Notes under the pieces: generated by a model
Databases searched by the model: none
What the model saw: the letters and a program-made list of their open reading frames with translations, nothing else
What the model was told of the DNA's origin: nothing
Shown here: positions 23,017 through 34,495 of the stretch, piece after piece
Layout: each line of letters starts with the position of its first letter
Numbering within the stretch: the first letter of the stretch is position 1
Program-made: the position numbers and the translations under genes
Origin: Wurfbainia villosa
Taxonomy: Eukaryota > Streptophyta > Magnoliopsida > Zingiberales > Zingiberaceae
Length of the DNA stretch: 64,000 bases
Direction of reading: 5' to 3'
Assembly (NCBI GenBank): GCA_025175895.1
Contig: JAKLTH010000222.1
Coordinates: 1,674,001 to 1,738,000, forward strand

Positions 23017-23992
23017 TGTTGAGATAGAGAAGATGATGTGTCCAGTGATGAACGCGACAAAGGACTGGTGACTCGGACGGAAGGATGACTGACGCGGAGG
23101 GAAAGCCGAGACGGCAGGGCTGGTGTATCTACCGGGACCCGAGCCGAATGACGTGAGGCAGCCGAGTAGAGTATTCTGCGAGACAAATGTGGTTAAGGGC
23201 ACCGAGAGATATCTCAACAAGACCCCTCCGACGCTCAAGGCAGGAATTAGTAGGAAAGGTGGTGAAAATAGTAGAGTTATTGAGAGCGTGAACCTACCTT
23301 TCTCCTCCTCAGCGAGGGTTCTATAGAAGCGAATCCTCTTGTTGAGTCGTACGGTGAGTAGGACAAGTATGGGTGGTATGGCTTCACGACGTACTTATGT
23401 CGACTATTTAGGGGGTAACAGGGATCATTGCCCTCGTAAATGTCATAGGCGCATGGGGTTGTGATTAATGCTCATAATATAGTTGATGGGAGATAACTCC
23501 TCATTAATACGATGGACAGGTTGATGAAAACCAGTATGGGCATCTGTTTTCTGGTCGGAGAGGACCGCTATTAGGGCTGCTTTGTTGACCATATAAACAG
23601 AAATACTCGTCATGTCACCTGACTATGTGAGATAAATCATACTTTGAAAAATCATACAACCAATATATAGTGCAGCTACCAAGATGCGGGGCCAAGGTGA
23701 AGGATAGTAAGGTCGAGATGTGTAATAACCCGAGACGTGGAGTGTCCGAGATACAATATATCCGAGTTGAGGAATGGGCTGAGACGTAGGGCGTCTCGCA
23801 TATAATATGTCTGAGCTGAGGAATGTGCTGAGACGTGAGGCGTCTGATATATAATATGGTCGAACTGACCTCTTCATATAGCTCGGATATATCGGACTGC
23901 TGGGTCTCTTTCCATAGAACTGCGATATGAAGACTAGTCTTGGTTGTCATTTGTATACGTGACTAGTCTTAGGTTAGTTATTTTCGGTATCA
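23017..23992 (-). mobile_element. Tat-like Ty3/gypsy LTR remnant, copy 2
   Basis: Counterpart of 6,824-7,801, starting TGTTGAGA and ending GGTATCA. The internal GAGACGT-type array is at about 23,715-23,870. Confidence 0.75.
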
Positions 23993-24413
23993 TAGGGACC
24001 TCCCTTCCCAAGTCTAGTCGAAGGATAGGCGTAGCCTGACTGATTGGACGAGCTTGATTATGTCATGCTTTACCTCTTTCGGCTTAATGAGGCATGGGAG
24101 GTGGTGCCTCGGATATGCCCCTCGGGAACAGATGAGATCTCGCTTTTAGAGATGACCCATTAATGCGAGGATATGATATGATTGTCTCGCTTCTCTAGGA
24201 TTCCCTTCGCCAAGCCACATGTCTATAGGATCTCGAGGAAAGGTCCTCGAAAGACGAACCGATGCGGCTCGTCTATAAATACCTTTCAAAATCTAGGTTT
24301 TGCCATTTCGCACACGACGTCTCCTTAACCTTTTCTTCTCCGGCAATTCTTCCTTTCTCCCTTTCCGGCGAGACCCCTCCCGTAAGTCCTCTGTCCTTTG
24401 TTCTTTTTTCTCA

Positions 24414-25690
24414 ATGGCCAGTACTTCCGACCTTTAGTTTCTTAGGACTCGCAACGCTATTACCCTTGAAGAGCGCAGCGAGATTAGGTCTGCTTTCCAT
24501 ATCCCCTCATCGTATAGGCTTAGAGCCCCTCAATTGGACCAACATCCGCACGAACCTCCTCCTGCCTTTACCACCTTCTTTCACAATCAGCTAGTAGCAG
24601 GTCTTCGTTTCCCCCACTATCCCTTTTATGTCGAGCTGGCTTCTTACTTCCATATTTCCTTGCAGCAACTAGCTCCCAATTTCTTCAGCCTCATCAATGG
24701 TTTCATTATTATTTTTCTCTTTTATCATCTTCCTTTATCAGTCGAGATCTTTCACTCCTGCTTTATCCCAAAACGAAAAGAGACAGGAGTGTTCTACTTT
24801 ACAGCTCGGTCAGAGATTAAGTTTTTAGCAAACCTCATCACTTCTCATAAGTATTGAAAAACTCAATATTTGTTCCTTAAACCCGAGACGCCTTTCACTT
24901 GGCCGAGTAGCTAGCAACTCGAGCTGCCTCCCAACTTGTCCTTGTGCAGCTTTAAGAAATCCTCTTCCTATAAAGAAATCGTCGAAGTACTTTCTGGTCT
25001 ATGCTTTGACGTCAATGTCCTACTGGAGGAAAGACTCTTATACCATTATAGCTTAAGCCCGATAGAGGCCGAGCTGAGAAATACATTAGGTAAAAAAACA
25101 AAAATTTATTCTTTTGAACTTCTAAATTCTAACTTTGTCTTTCGCAGCTGAAGTCATGTTTCACACCTCAATCAATAAGAGACTAAAGTGGAAAAGAGCA
25201 CAAGTAATTCCTCCAGCGAACGCTCCGACCAAGACACCAGAGGAGGCCGGTTCGGATGAACCTCCGCCACCTCGGCCTTTCATAGTGGGCGAGGTGATAA
25301 GCTTCGAAGGGCCGGAGGAGCAGCAACATCGGCGCAAAGAGGAGTCGGGTTATGCTTTCGTCCCCAAAAGGAAGCCCTTCCCGGCAATCTAGCCCAAGTC
25401 TTCATGACTCGGCTGGGTCGAGTGGTGCTAGACAAAGTGACGCTGGTCCCTTCGACGTCCCGGCACCCCCCACGGAGGAGTACCCGAAGGCTCCCACTTC
25501 TCCGCCCGAGCCGTCGTCCTCACGGCCGCACAGTCCAAGCTCTCTTCCCAGGGTCTCTGGACATTCGATGTCGAGACAAGAGCGGCCTGCTCGGAGCTTC
25601 CTTCGAGAAGTTCGAGACGCAGTCGGGGAGTCCGCCAAGGGGAAATCTATCCCGGCGCTGAGCGACAAGATGAACACCCACTTGACAAAG
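24414..25690 (+). pseudogene. Degenerate antisense gene of a Tat-like element, copy 2
   Basis: Exon 1 24414-25089 (676 bases) and exon 2 25148-25690 (543 bases), flanked by a GT donor, a TTTCGCAG acceptor and a GTAAGT donor as in copy 1. The PF04195-like domain and an S/P-rich second exon are readable, with the same early stop as copy 1 and a further TAG near 25,389. Exon 3 is missing. It shares its lesions with copy 1, so decay began before the duplication. Confidence 0.75.
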
Positions 25691-25724
25691 GTAAGTGTTT
25701 TACTACTTCAGCTACTTTACTAAC

Positions 25725-26840
25725 TCTACTAAAAAAGAAATTAAGCCAAGCTTCAACAGATTTTTCAATAGTTTGATTAATTATAGACTTGACTTAACTT
25801 GACTTGTTTATTTTATCAAATAAGTCCGTAAAACTTGGCTTGACTCATTTACAATCCTACCTAAGTGATTTTGATATTTTTAAACATTGACAACGCGATT
25901 TGATAAATTATCCCATTTTTTATGTAAGATGACAAATCAAGCATTAATTAATTAAAAAAAATTAATTTATAATCACATGGATAAATTACGTCTATTAAAT
26001 TCATTAATCTCTCTTTCATTAACCTTCTTTTCAACTTATTTGTTTATATTTTTTTATCTATATCATCAGAAGTATATTTTTTAAAAAAACATTAAAATAA
26101 TATTTTATTAATAATTTAGCATCTACGATGCTCTTTGTACTTTATAAATAAGTCACGGTGAAATACACCTCAATATAAAAATCCCAAAACGTGACTTCGC
26201 AAATCTCAAAAAGTGATTTGTCTTTTTCCCCTTTTATTTTTCTTAATTTTTAGTTTAACTCTTTTACTAGGTAAAAAATTAGAATCGTCAATTTAATCTT
26301 TCACTCCAGTCTTATAAATATAAAAAAAAATAAATCACACATAATTATTCATCTTATTATAATGACAAATACAACGAAGAATATAGTTCAGTGTGGACAT
26401 TAAATAATTTATTGACACAGAAAATCAAATCTTATTCTTTAGATAAATTGTATACTGTACTTACTTAATACACCATGACAAACGTTTTGATGAGAGAGTC
26501 GCACCCATACACTTAGATAAGTTTAGTCGCTTGTACATCGTGATTATGTCAATAAAAAATTGCGTATTTCTGTAACGATTATCCGAGATTTTACTATAAC
26601 GGATTGCCATCTTGGTACTTTAAACAAGGTTAAAAAGATCTCTAAATTAAATAAAATACGTTTAATTTGAGATCACTTTCTATCAGAAATTGTATTTCAC
26701 AATCAAAAGTTACGTAGTTAATCTGTCAATCTAAACGAAATACAGGCCGGTCTCAAATGCCTTTAGAGACCGAAATATTTCGATCTCTAAATCGATCTCT
26801 AAAAAGGAGTATCTGACAAATGTTTCTTCTTTTTGTTGTT
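25725..26840. other. AT-rich spacer, copy 2
   Basis: Counterpart of 9,536-10,640 with no gene seen, including the GAGACCGAAAT/GATCTCTAAA block at about 26,750-26,810. Confidence 0.5.
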
Positions 26841-27489
26841 TTTTTAGGGTTCTAAGGTTCTTTTGCGACTTCGCGGTTTTCGTGGTTTTGTATTCTCTAG
26901 GGTTGGGCGATAGCCGATGAGCTAGTTGCGGCCTGCGGGGATGCTTGCAGCTATAGAAGAGGTTGTCCCTGGAAACGCCAGTAGGGCTACAGTTTATTAC
27001 GGAAAAATGGAGACTTCTGCTAATTTGAAAGTGTTTCAGGTATGATGCGCTACTCGACCACTGGAACTTTTTTTTTTTGCTGAAAAATTTGTATTCTTGA
27101 TTTTCGTTTTCTCCTTAAATATACAGGTTTGGGTATTACCATAATGCAGGAGAAGGAAATATAAGATTACATTTACGATTTGCTAATGTAACTTCGCCTT
27201 TGGACAATGACGAATTTTATTGTCGGGATACAAATCCACACCTGAACAGCGAAGAAGAGAGAATCGATATTCAACCCTCACAAATGAAATAAAAAGACAG
27301 GCACGCGTATAACATGGCTGCAGAGGAAGGCCTGACTTTACTGTTAAGGAGGATTAAATTTCAACGGAGTTACAGCGACTGAAGTTCTTGAGCTTTCACG
27401 CCATGCTTTAATGTTCCTCCACGTACGTGTCAGGGCTGACTAAAATACAAGAGTCTCCCCCATTCTCTCCCTCTCCGGTTCTTCCAAGA

Positions 27490-27815
27490 TGCGAAATTCT
27501 AGCGCCCTCTCGGCGTATTCCTGCCCTTCGCTTTCTGAAACTGCTCTTGTAGACGCATCAAATCAGACTTATTACCAGCCATCAAGACAACAATGTTGGA
27601 ATCGGCATGGACTGTGAGTTCACAACCCCACCCCCGCACATTTATCAAAGGTTTGCTTCTTCGTTACATCATAGACCAGAAGTGCTGCCACTGCACCCCT
27701 ATAGTATGTAGTCATGGAACGGCACTTTACTTGACCAGCCGTGTGCCAAATTTATGCCTTGGCTGTCTTCCCTTCTACCTGTCCATTGCTTTCAAGTTGC
27801 TGATCAAATATAAAT
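27490..27815 (-). pseudogene. RabA/Rab11-like GTPase pseudogene, copy 2
   Basis: Same degenerate Rab sequence as 11,290-11,615, with switch II and NKSD motifs and shared frame lesions. Copy 2 has one extra G in the region corresponding to about 11,530. Confidence 0.72.
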
Positions 27816-28116
27816 CCAGGAGTCCATTAAAAATTGGAAAATAAAATGAACTAACATAGTACTAATATTATATAACCTCTATAGAAACAGATTTATTGCA
27901 TTGACCTTTTGTAGATTATTTTCTCCTCTACATGGTTGATAAATACAAATGGTATGGCAAGTAAACGTATGCCTATCCTCGAGTAATATATCACTCTCTC
28001 CAAATGCTATAAAATTTGTAAATTTTTAAAGAAAAGATGTTTCAATAGTAAAAGAAGCTTTTTCCTTGCCCTTTATGTCTCTTCAAATTCAAAGTGACGG
28101 AAAGATTTCTTTTCAG

Positions 28117-28637
28117 TCTAGTTTACTTTTCCCCTTAAAGAAGAGTTGGGAATGTAGCATTCGAATAAAAGTTGTTGCCAGAAAGTGAAACAAGATGAGA
28201 CATACTTAAGTCATAGTTTAGGTACATCTCAAACTGCACCTACTAGGGTAGTTTACCATCGCAGCATGGAAACTTAATGATACATGAATGAATAGCATGT
28301 AATTGAGTAATTCACAACTACGAAATAAATGGGACAATTTTTGGCTCAGGTCATCTCATTCAATTGCGCGGCAAGTGATTGTTCCGTAGAGACAACATAA
28401 TCAAATTGATTTTTCTAGAACGAAAATAATTCATGGAAGTAGTGTTCCATAAACCATGACCAACTGAACGACCAAATTTCATGTTTATTTAAGATTCCTA
28501 TATGTTATGGGTGTTAGGCACCATCAATCACCGCCCTGTTAAGTTTTCGAGCTCTGACAACCGATTTGGCAATTATAGGAACAAAGTTGACAGACTGACA
28601 TTTTTTATTCAAGCAACAAAGGAGTTTTAGCTACATA
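28117..28637. other. Segment kept only in copy 2
   Basis: About 520 bases downstream of NLR copy 2 with no counterpart in copy 1. No open frame or transposon ends seen, and no flanking target duplication, so this looks like a deletion in copy 1 rather than an insertion here. Confidence 0.6.
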
Positions 28638-28639
28638 TG

Positions 28640-28803
28640 GCAATTATGAGAGCAAAATTGACTAACACATTTTTATACAAACGAAAATATTGAAAAGAGG
28701 GTGAAAAAGATAAATGCAATTACGAGATCAAAATTGGCTGACTAACACATTTTTATACAAACTAAAAGATTGAAAAGAGGATGAAAAAAGGCAAATACAA
28801 TTC
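28640..28803. repeat. Two tandem ~80-bp units, NLR copy 2 3' flank
   Basis: GCAATTA(T/C)GAGA through ACACATTTTTATA and GAAAAGAGG occurs twice in tandem with about 10-15% difference. The first unit gives the ancestral orientation of the 20-base block that is inverted in copy 1. Confidence 0.6.
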
Positions 28804-29485
28804 TCGTCAATCGATACTATTTTATTGCCTAAATATCAAAAGTGGTCACTCAATTAGATTCAATAATTCAAATAAATCTTACATTTTAAGCTCGGCTTTC
28901 AGGTATAACTTTAGGACCACACTGACCATAAGATAAATAAGCACTGCCTTTCAAGAAATATATCCACATGGAAGATAGTTGCTTCGCTGAGTCCAACCTA
29001 ATAGCATAACTGCAAATCACGAAACAGTGATCTACAATATTTACATTAATAATTTTCCAACAATACATCTAAAAAGAAATAATGCAATCAAGATCACAGG
29101 GAATTCAGATTGGATTTAAAAATTAAAGTGATCTTACCGGAAGGGTCTCGGAGAGATTGACGCAAATGGTGGACTCGGAATCCAAGGCAAATTCGTACTG
29201 ATATTAAACATGCCTTTTTTGCAGCAGAACCAGATCCTTGTGATAATCAATAGACTTGTCTATGCCTTCTTTGCATCCTTGCCTTCATAAGTTAACCGTG
29301 CAAATTACATGCAATACAAGAGACAAAAGAATAATGAGCAATGTAAATATGCAAATTATCGAAGACCTACAAAAAAGAAAAGACATTGAGTGCAAAAAAA
29401 GACAAATCGTATGGCAAAGAAAAAGTTGATGAACCGTATAAGATTAACTAAAAAGACGACACAATAAATGAAAAATAAGAGCTAT

Positions 29486-32400
29486 CTATACATGATGAGA
29501 ATAACAGGCACAAAAGGTACTTACTTTCCTATCCGCCGTAAACTTTTCTGCCTGCTCCTTCAGTGTTGGATGAGCATCGCCAAAGCAATTGAAATATGCT
29601 AGTGACATGGGAAGCCCCTCCTCTGGCATCGCTTGAATCTGCGGACAGCCAAATATACATAGGTGTGCAAGAAGAGGAGGAAGTCCTTTCTCTGGCAGTG
29701 ATTGGATCTGTGGACATCCAAATATATGTAAAACCTCTAGGATGGGAAGGCTATGCAGCTCTGTCGGCAGAGATTGTAGTTTCTTGCAATTAGAGAACGT
29801 TAGAGATGTAACAGCAGTGAGGCTTCGCACCAATATCTCCTCCTTAAATATGACTTCCTCAGAACATGATTCAATTTGAAGTTGTGTGATGAATGACAGT
29901 GAGTTTCTCAGAGGAAATATTTTAAGCAGAGCAGTGTTGTCCACGCATAATTTACGCAGAGATGACAAGCTCCCTACAGATTGCTCATCTTTTACAGCCA
30001 ACTGAACCAGCTTAGGACATCCTACGATCTTCAATTCCTCGAGTGATTTAAGAAGTTCGAAGTACTCCATCCATCTCAACTCATCACAGTTAGAGACGTA
30101 CAAACATTGCAGTTCTACCAATTGAACCAAAGAAATAGACGTTATCTGGGGACAATGGCTTATTTCCAATCGAGTAACTGAACGAAGGTTGTGCAAGCAT
30201 CCAGACAAACGTTTTTCATATTCGCCACAGTTGTCCAATTCTAATACCTTGAGTGAGGGTGGTAGATGGAAGTCACTTTCCTCGTCGTCGTCCGTTGTGC
30301 TATTTAATATGAGCTTGGGACAGTCTATTATTGTCAATATTTCGAGGGAAGGAGGGAAGGGAGGTAATCTATTTAATTTGGGACAAAATCTGACACGAAG
30401 TTCACGCATGCAGGGAAATAGATCTTTGCCCTCAGTCCAAGACCACTCCTCCAATGTCGGAAGACTGCATAGCTCAATCATTTCCAACTTGGGAAAACAC
30501 TTGCCTTCAAATTCATGACTCAGTTTTTTCAAAGCAGGAATGAAGTCCATGCGAAGTTCAATTAGATGCAAACGTTGACCAATAAATGGCAGGCTGTCAT
30601 CCCATCCCTTGCAATTTACTAATTCAAGTTTTTCCAAATTGGATAGAACTTTTGGCATCAACCAACTAGGCGACCTAACTCCATTGTACCCACTAATTGT
30701 CAATATTTTGAGCGATTCGTGGGGCTGCAGACTTTCAATTACTTCCTCTTCCATGTCGGCATCCTTCTCATGATTCCATTCCAACTTTAATTTTTTTAGG
30801 TGAACTTTGTTCTTTAACTCAGCCCGCTGTGCTTCTTTGCTATCAACAACATTCTCCAGATTTTGAATACAAAGTGTTCCATGAAGCTGTGTCAAATCCT
30901 TTAGTTGTCCAAGCTTGAGGCCATCGCCGTCCTCTCGAACACTAAATGTTGGCAATTCTTGAAGATTAGTTAGTCTCCGTACATCCTTTATCTTCACCCA
31001 AAATTTTTCATCAGCATAAATGTGTCTCAGATTGACCAACTTACCCAATTCTTGTGGTGTAGACGCTAGTGCATAACAATTTTGTACCTTCAGCGTTTGC
31101 AAATTATAAAGGTCGCATAATGAGTCTGGCAAAATTTTCATTTTATAATTGCATGATAAATCAAGGTAACGAAGGTGAATCAATTTACCAATATGTTCAG
31201 ACAACTCCTGCAAGCCACACCATCTTACATCCAGAACGCGAATGCTTTTTAGTTTTTCTAAGAGGCTGTTGGGAAGCAAATTGCCCAACAACAAAGTGCG
31301 CAACTTGTCGTATCCAGAGAACTCTAGCGGCAATTTTCCATTTGCTAATCGTAGATGCCGAGTTGTGGAAAACATCTTTGTTTGTCTGTTATTTTCAATC
31401 CTACATGTCTCTTCCGCAGAAATCATCTCAGCTAAATCATGTGTAAGATCATGCATCAGAAATCCACCAAATTTGGATTCTTGAAAGAAACACCTGTTAA
31501 CAAACTCAAGAAAATAGTCGCTTCCAACATCTTCCATCCTCTTTGTGTTTTTATCTTCGATGAAGCCTTCGGCCATCCACATTTGAACCAACACAGTTTT
31601 ATCGAACAAGAAGTCTTTAGGAAACAACGAGCAAAAAGCAAAACACTGCTTCAGATTTTCATTAAGATAATGATAGCTTAAATGCAGGGCTGGCATAATT
31701 CCATCTTCTTCTTGTTTTACTTTCCATATGTCGTTCTCCAATATGGTAGCCCAGTGTTGCCGGCACAAATCTGATTGCAAAACGCTACCGAGTGTCTTTG
31801 CCGCTAATGGTGAGCCCTTCAACTTGCGGGCAATCTTTCTGCCAATGTGTACTAGCTCTGGATAGTCTGTAGGGTTGAGTGTGCCGAATGAGCATTTCTT
31901 GAACAACTGCCAAAAGACATCTTCTTTTAAACCATCGAGCATGATTGGTTCCACCAGGCTAACCATTTTAGAAACTTTCATATCTCGAGTCGTAACAATG
32001 ATTTTGCTACCATGAGCTCCAACTTTGAGTAGCGCACAGAATTTCTCCCAGATACTCTTATTATGGCTCCAGACGTCGTCAAGAAAAAGCAGAAACTTCT
32101 TTTTCGCAATATGCTGATGGAGTATATTTTGAAGAGTCTCTAGCTCCATATCATCGTATTGTTTTTGACGAGTTACTGACTGTATTATAGATTTAGCGAG
32201 TCTCTGCACAGTGAAATTATCAGACACACATACCCAAATCTTGAGGTGAAAATGATCCTGAACTCTATTGTCTTTTTGGACATGCTGAGCTAGAGTAGTC
32301 TTTCCGACCCCTCCGATCCCGACGATGGGCAAGACGGAGAAGGAATCGTTGACAAATTCGGCAGGTGCCACCTGATTAGCTGACCCCAACAACCACTCTA

Positions 32401-32977
32401 CCACTCGATTCAGTTCTTTCTCTCTGCCAAACAATATGTCCGTCACCGGGAAAGAGCATGATTCTCTGGCCTGAAATTTCCCCTCAGGTTGCTTCCCTCC
32501 ATCATTTGGCGGTAACACATTGATGATGCTCTTCACACTATTAGCAATTCTCCCCAGCCTTCCTCGAATCGCCCTCACTCTTGTCCTCATATCATAAGAA
32601 GAACCAAACAACTTTTTTTTGGCAGCCGACAAAATGTTTGGAAGGCCACTGGTGAGACTTGCCTCGTCCTTTTCTTCATCTTTAATCTCCTGCTTGAGGA
32701 CATGGTATTGGAACTCATCAATCAAGTCCTCAGCATCATAAGCAGCATCCTTGAGTTCCTGCATCAATGTCTTCCACTTGGCGCTGTTGCTCCGATTAGT
32801 CTGTACCTCATCAAGGATGATTTGAGTCTCCAGCAGCGACGTGCGCAGCTTGTTCATGTCCTCTGAGAAACCCCAGCGCTCGGCAAATAGTTGGATGGCT
32901 TTGTCGCTGGCCTTATCGAGCAAGGTCTGGATGAAGGCCTGCGCGAACAATCCCCCTACGGTTAGTGAGACCGCCAT
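29486..32977 (-). CDS. CC-NB-ARC-LRR disease-resistance protein, NLR copy 2
   Basis: Paralogue of the NLR at 12,783-16,271, about 1,163 residues from the MAVSLTVGGL start; an upstream in-frame ATG at 33079 would add 34 residues. The CC domain has the same DAEDLIDEF motif. P-loop GIGGVGKTT, kinase-2 LLFLDDVW, RNBS-B GSKIIVTTR, GSPLAAKTLG and MHD (LMHD) are all present. The LRR part differs from copy 1 at only about a dozen residues over roughly 750, including one extra Lys near the C-terminus. The CC plus NB-ARC half differs at many positions (for example the segment after the CC domain and the ARC subdomains). The same GTAAGT donor precedes the stop. The upstream donor used in copy 1 reads GGAG/CTAATC here. 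Both receptors look translatable. Confidence 0.92.
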   Translation of the reverse strand: MAVSLTVGGLFAQAFIQTLLDKASDKAIQLFAERWGFSEDMNKLRTSLLETQIILDEVQTNRSNSAKWKTLMQELKDAAYDAEDLIDEFQYHVLKQEIKDEEKDEASLTSGLPNILSAAKKKLFGSSYDMRTRVRAIRGRLGRIANSVKSIINVLPPNDGGKQPEGKFQARESCSFPVTDILFGREKELNRVVEWLLGSANQVAPAEFVNDSFSVLPIVGIGGVGKTTLAQHVQKDNRVQDHFHLKIWVCVSDNFTVQRLAKSIIQSVTRQKQYDDMELETLQNILHQHIAKKKFLLFLDDVWSHNKSIWEKFCALLKVGAHGSKIIVTTRDMKVSKMVSLVEPIMLDGLKEDVFWQLFKKCSFGTLNPTDYPELVHIGRKIARKLKGSPLAAKTLGSVLQSDLCRQHWATILENDIWKVKQEEDGIMPALHLSYHYLNENLKQCFAFCSLFPKDFLFDKTVLVQMWMAEGFIEDKNTKRMEDVGSDYFLEFVNRCFFQESKFGGFLMHDLTHDLAEMISAEETCRIENNRQTKMFSTTRHLRLANGKLPLEFSGYDKLRTLLLGNLLPNSLLEKLKSIRVLDVRWCGLQELSEHIGKLIHLRYLDLSCNYKMKILPDSLCDLYNLQTLKVQNCYALASTPQELGKLVNLRHIYADEKFWVKIKDVRRLTNLQELPTFSVREDGDGLKLGQLKDLTQLHGTLCIQNLENVVDSKEAQRAELKNKVHLKKLKLEWNHEKDADMEEEVIESLQPHESLKILTISGYNGVRSPSWLMPKVLSNLEKLELVNCKGWDDSLPFIGQRLHLIELRMDFIPALKKLSHEFEGKCFPKLEMIELCSLPTLEEWSWTEGKDLFPCMRELRVRFCPKLNRLPPFPPSLEILTIIDCPKLILNSTTDDDEESDFHLPPSLKVLELDNCGEYEKRLSGCLHNLRSVTRLEISHCPQITSISLVQLVELQCLYVSNCDELRWMEYFELLKSLEELKIVGCPKLVQLAVKDEQSVGSLSSLRKLCVDNTALLKIFPLRNSLSFITQLQIESCSEEVIFKEEILVRSLTAVTSLTFSNCKKLQSLPTELHSLPILEVLHIFGCPQIQSLPEKGLPPLLAHLCIFGCPQIQAMPEEGLPMSLAYFNCFGDAHPTLKEQAEKFTADRKVSTFCACYSHHV

Positions 32978-33925
32978 TTGATGGCAGAAGATAGCAGCGT
33001 CAGATCTTTGTTCTTCTTTCAGATCTGCATGCCAAAAGAGCTGCAAAAACAAAACAAAGACCGTAGTAATCAAGGGCAAGCGTCATGTAGCAGATCGAAT
33101 TATTGATTAATCGCAAATTATCAGGATAGATATACAGAAAAGTAATATGTATAGAAAATTAGCTAGATTAGCTCCAAATAAGATGGATCAGGAGGTGGTC
33201 GTTACAGCCGTTGAGTGGGAGATGCTTCTTCAAACAACACTACAGAGTAGTCTCCGGAAGCAAATTTTGCAAAAAAGATGTTGATCACCGAAGCAAAGTT
33301 GAAGACTTTCGCCTCTACCCTATATGACCCAACGTGGATGGCGTAGTTGTTAAGACACAATGGAATTTATAAATAAAGTAAAGATTAATTTTGGATGAAA
33401 TTTAAATATTTTTTTTGAATTCAGATGTTTTCGATATATTTTGATCATTATATCAAAATTTATAAAATTAATAATTTATATCTTTTATAATGATTATGAA
33501 ATATATCAATTAAATTGAAGGATTCTAATATTTAAGGAATCTCACGTGATAACGATTTTTTCCAAGCATAGTTCACCTGACTAAGTCAGGATTAATTAAA
33601 AATAATTAATATATATATATATAATATTATTACAAAAATGAATCCATCTAATTCAATTCAACAAAACTCTCTCTCCCATTCATTTTTTTCATGGAAGCTG
33701 ACCGATGATTAAACTTATTTAATTTTTAATCACATAGGAAAATTAATAGATCATTTGGACTAATAAATTCATCAATCCCTGTTTGTTTTTCCCCTTAGCC
33801 TCTTATATATAGTGTCTTTTTTCAACTTATTTTTTAAAGGAAACTCTTAATTATAATTTTATTTTAGAAATTATTAAAACAACAGTTCATTATATCTCTA
33901 AAATAAAGGCGTGGTAAAATACGAC

Positions 33926-33983
<58 letters not shown>

Positions 33984-34495
33984 CTTCTCTTTGGATTGCA
34001 ACAAAAAATGCGACCCAATTAATGCATAGAGTGGACATATATAACTATCGATCTATTTCATCATTTTGAGAGATAAATCATAAAGTATTTTATAAAATTT
34101 AATATAATAATTAAGATACATAAAATTATTTGAATTCAAAAAAAAATAAATCTCCCTCAAAATCAATTTATATTATTTTTATAAATATTATCATCGTATC
34201 TTGGACTGCATAGAGTGGGCATGGCCAGTAGGATCCCGTGTGACACGGATAAGCCATATGGTCAATCACGTACCGGTAGTAGCAGGGAATCAAGGGCATC
34301 CACACAATTTTTTTTTTCTTCTCGAAAATCGTCTCAAAACCCTATCACCATTGTAGGGATAGATTTTTATTTTCAAACGGTTCGGTATATGGAACCTAGA
34401 TTTTTATTAGGCAATGGACCCTATTGCTACGGTGATTTTTTTTTTAAATATTATTTTTTTTCCATTTTAAAATAGTCATTGGAAAAAATTATTAT
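32978..34495. other. Upstream flank of NLR copy 2 and end of the duplication
   Basis: 5' leader and AT-rich DNA with no gene. It resembles the copy 1 flank only loosely, and homology fades at about 33.8 kb. An AT microsatellite is at 33,929-33,981. From about 34,100 to the Tat LTR at 34,496 nothing recognisable is seen. Confidence 0.55.
33929..33981. repeat. (AT)n microsatellite
   Basis: AT dinucleotide run of about 52 bases in the intergenic flank of NLR copy 2. Confidence 0.95.

Larger units (their letters stand above)
17000..33850. repeat. Tandem segmental duplication, copy 2
   Basis: Second unit of the duplication: MED26-like gene, SIRE-like LTR pieces, Tat-like remnant, Rab pseudogene and NLR in the same order and orientation as copy 1. 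Homology runs through the NLR and weakly through its upstream AT-rich flank to roughly 33.8 kb. It lacks the TIR element of copy 1. It keeps about 520 bases (28,117-28,637) that copy 1 has lost. Confidence 0.93.

Noticed and set aside
28117..28637. New insertion in copy 2
   Set aside because: No terminal repeats or target duplication. The inverted 20-base scar in copy 1 shows that copy 1 lost this DNA.
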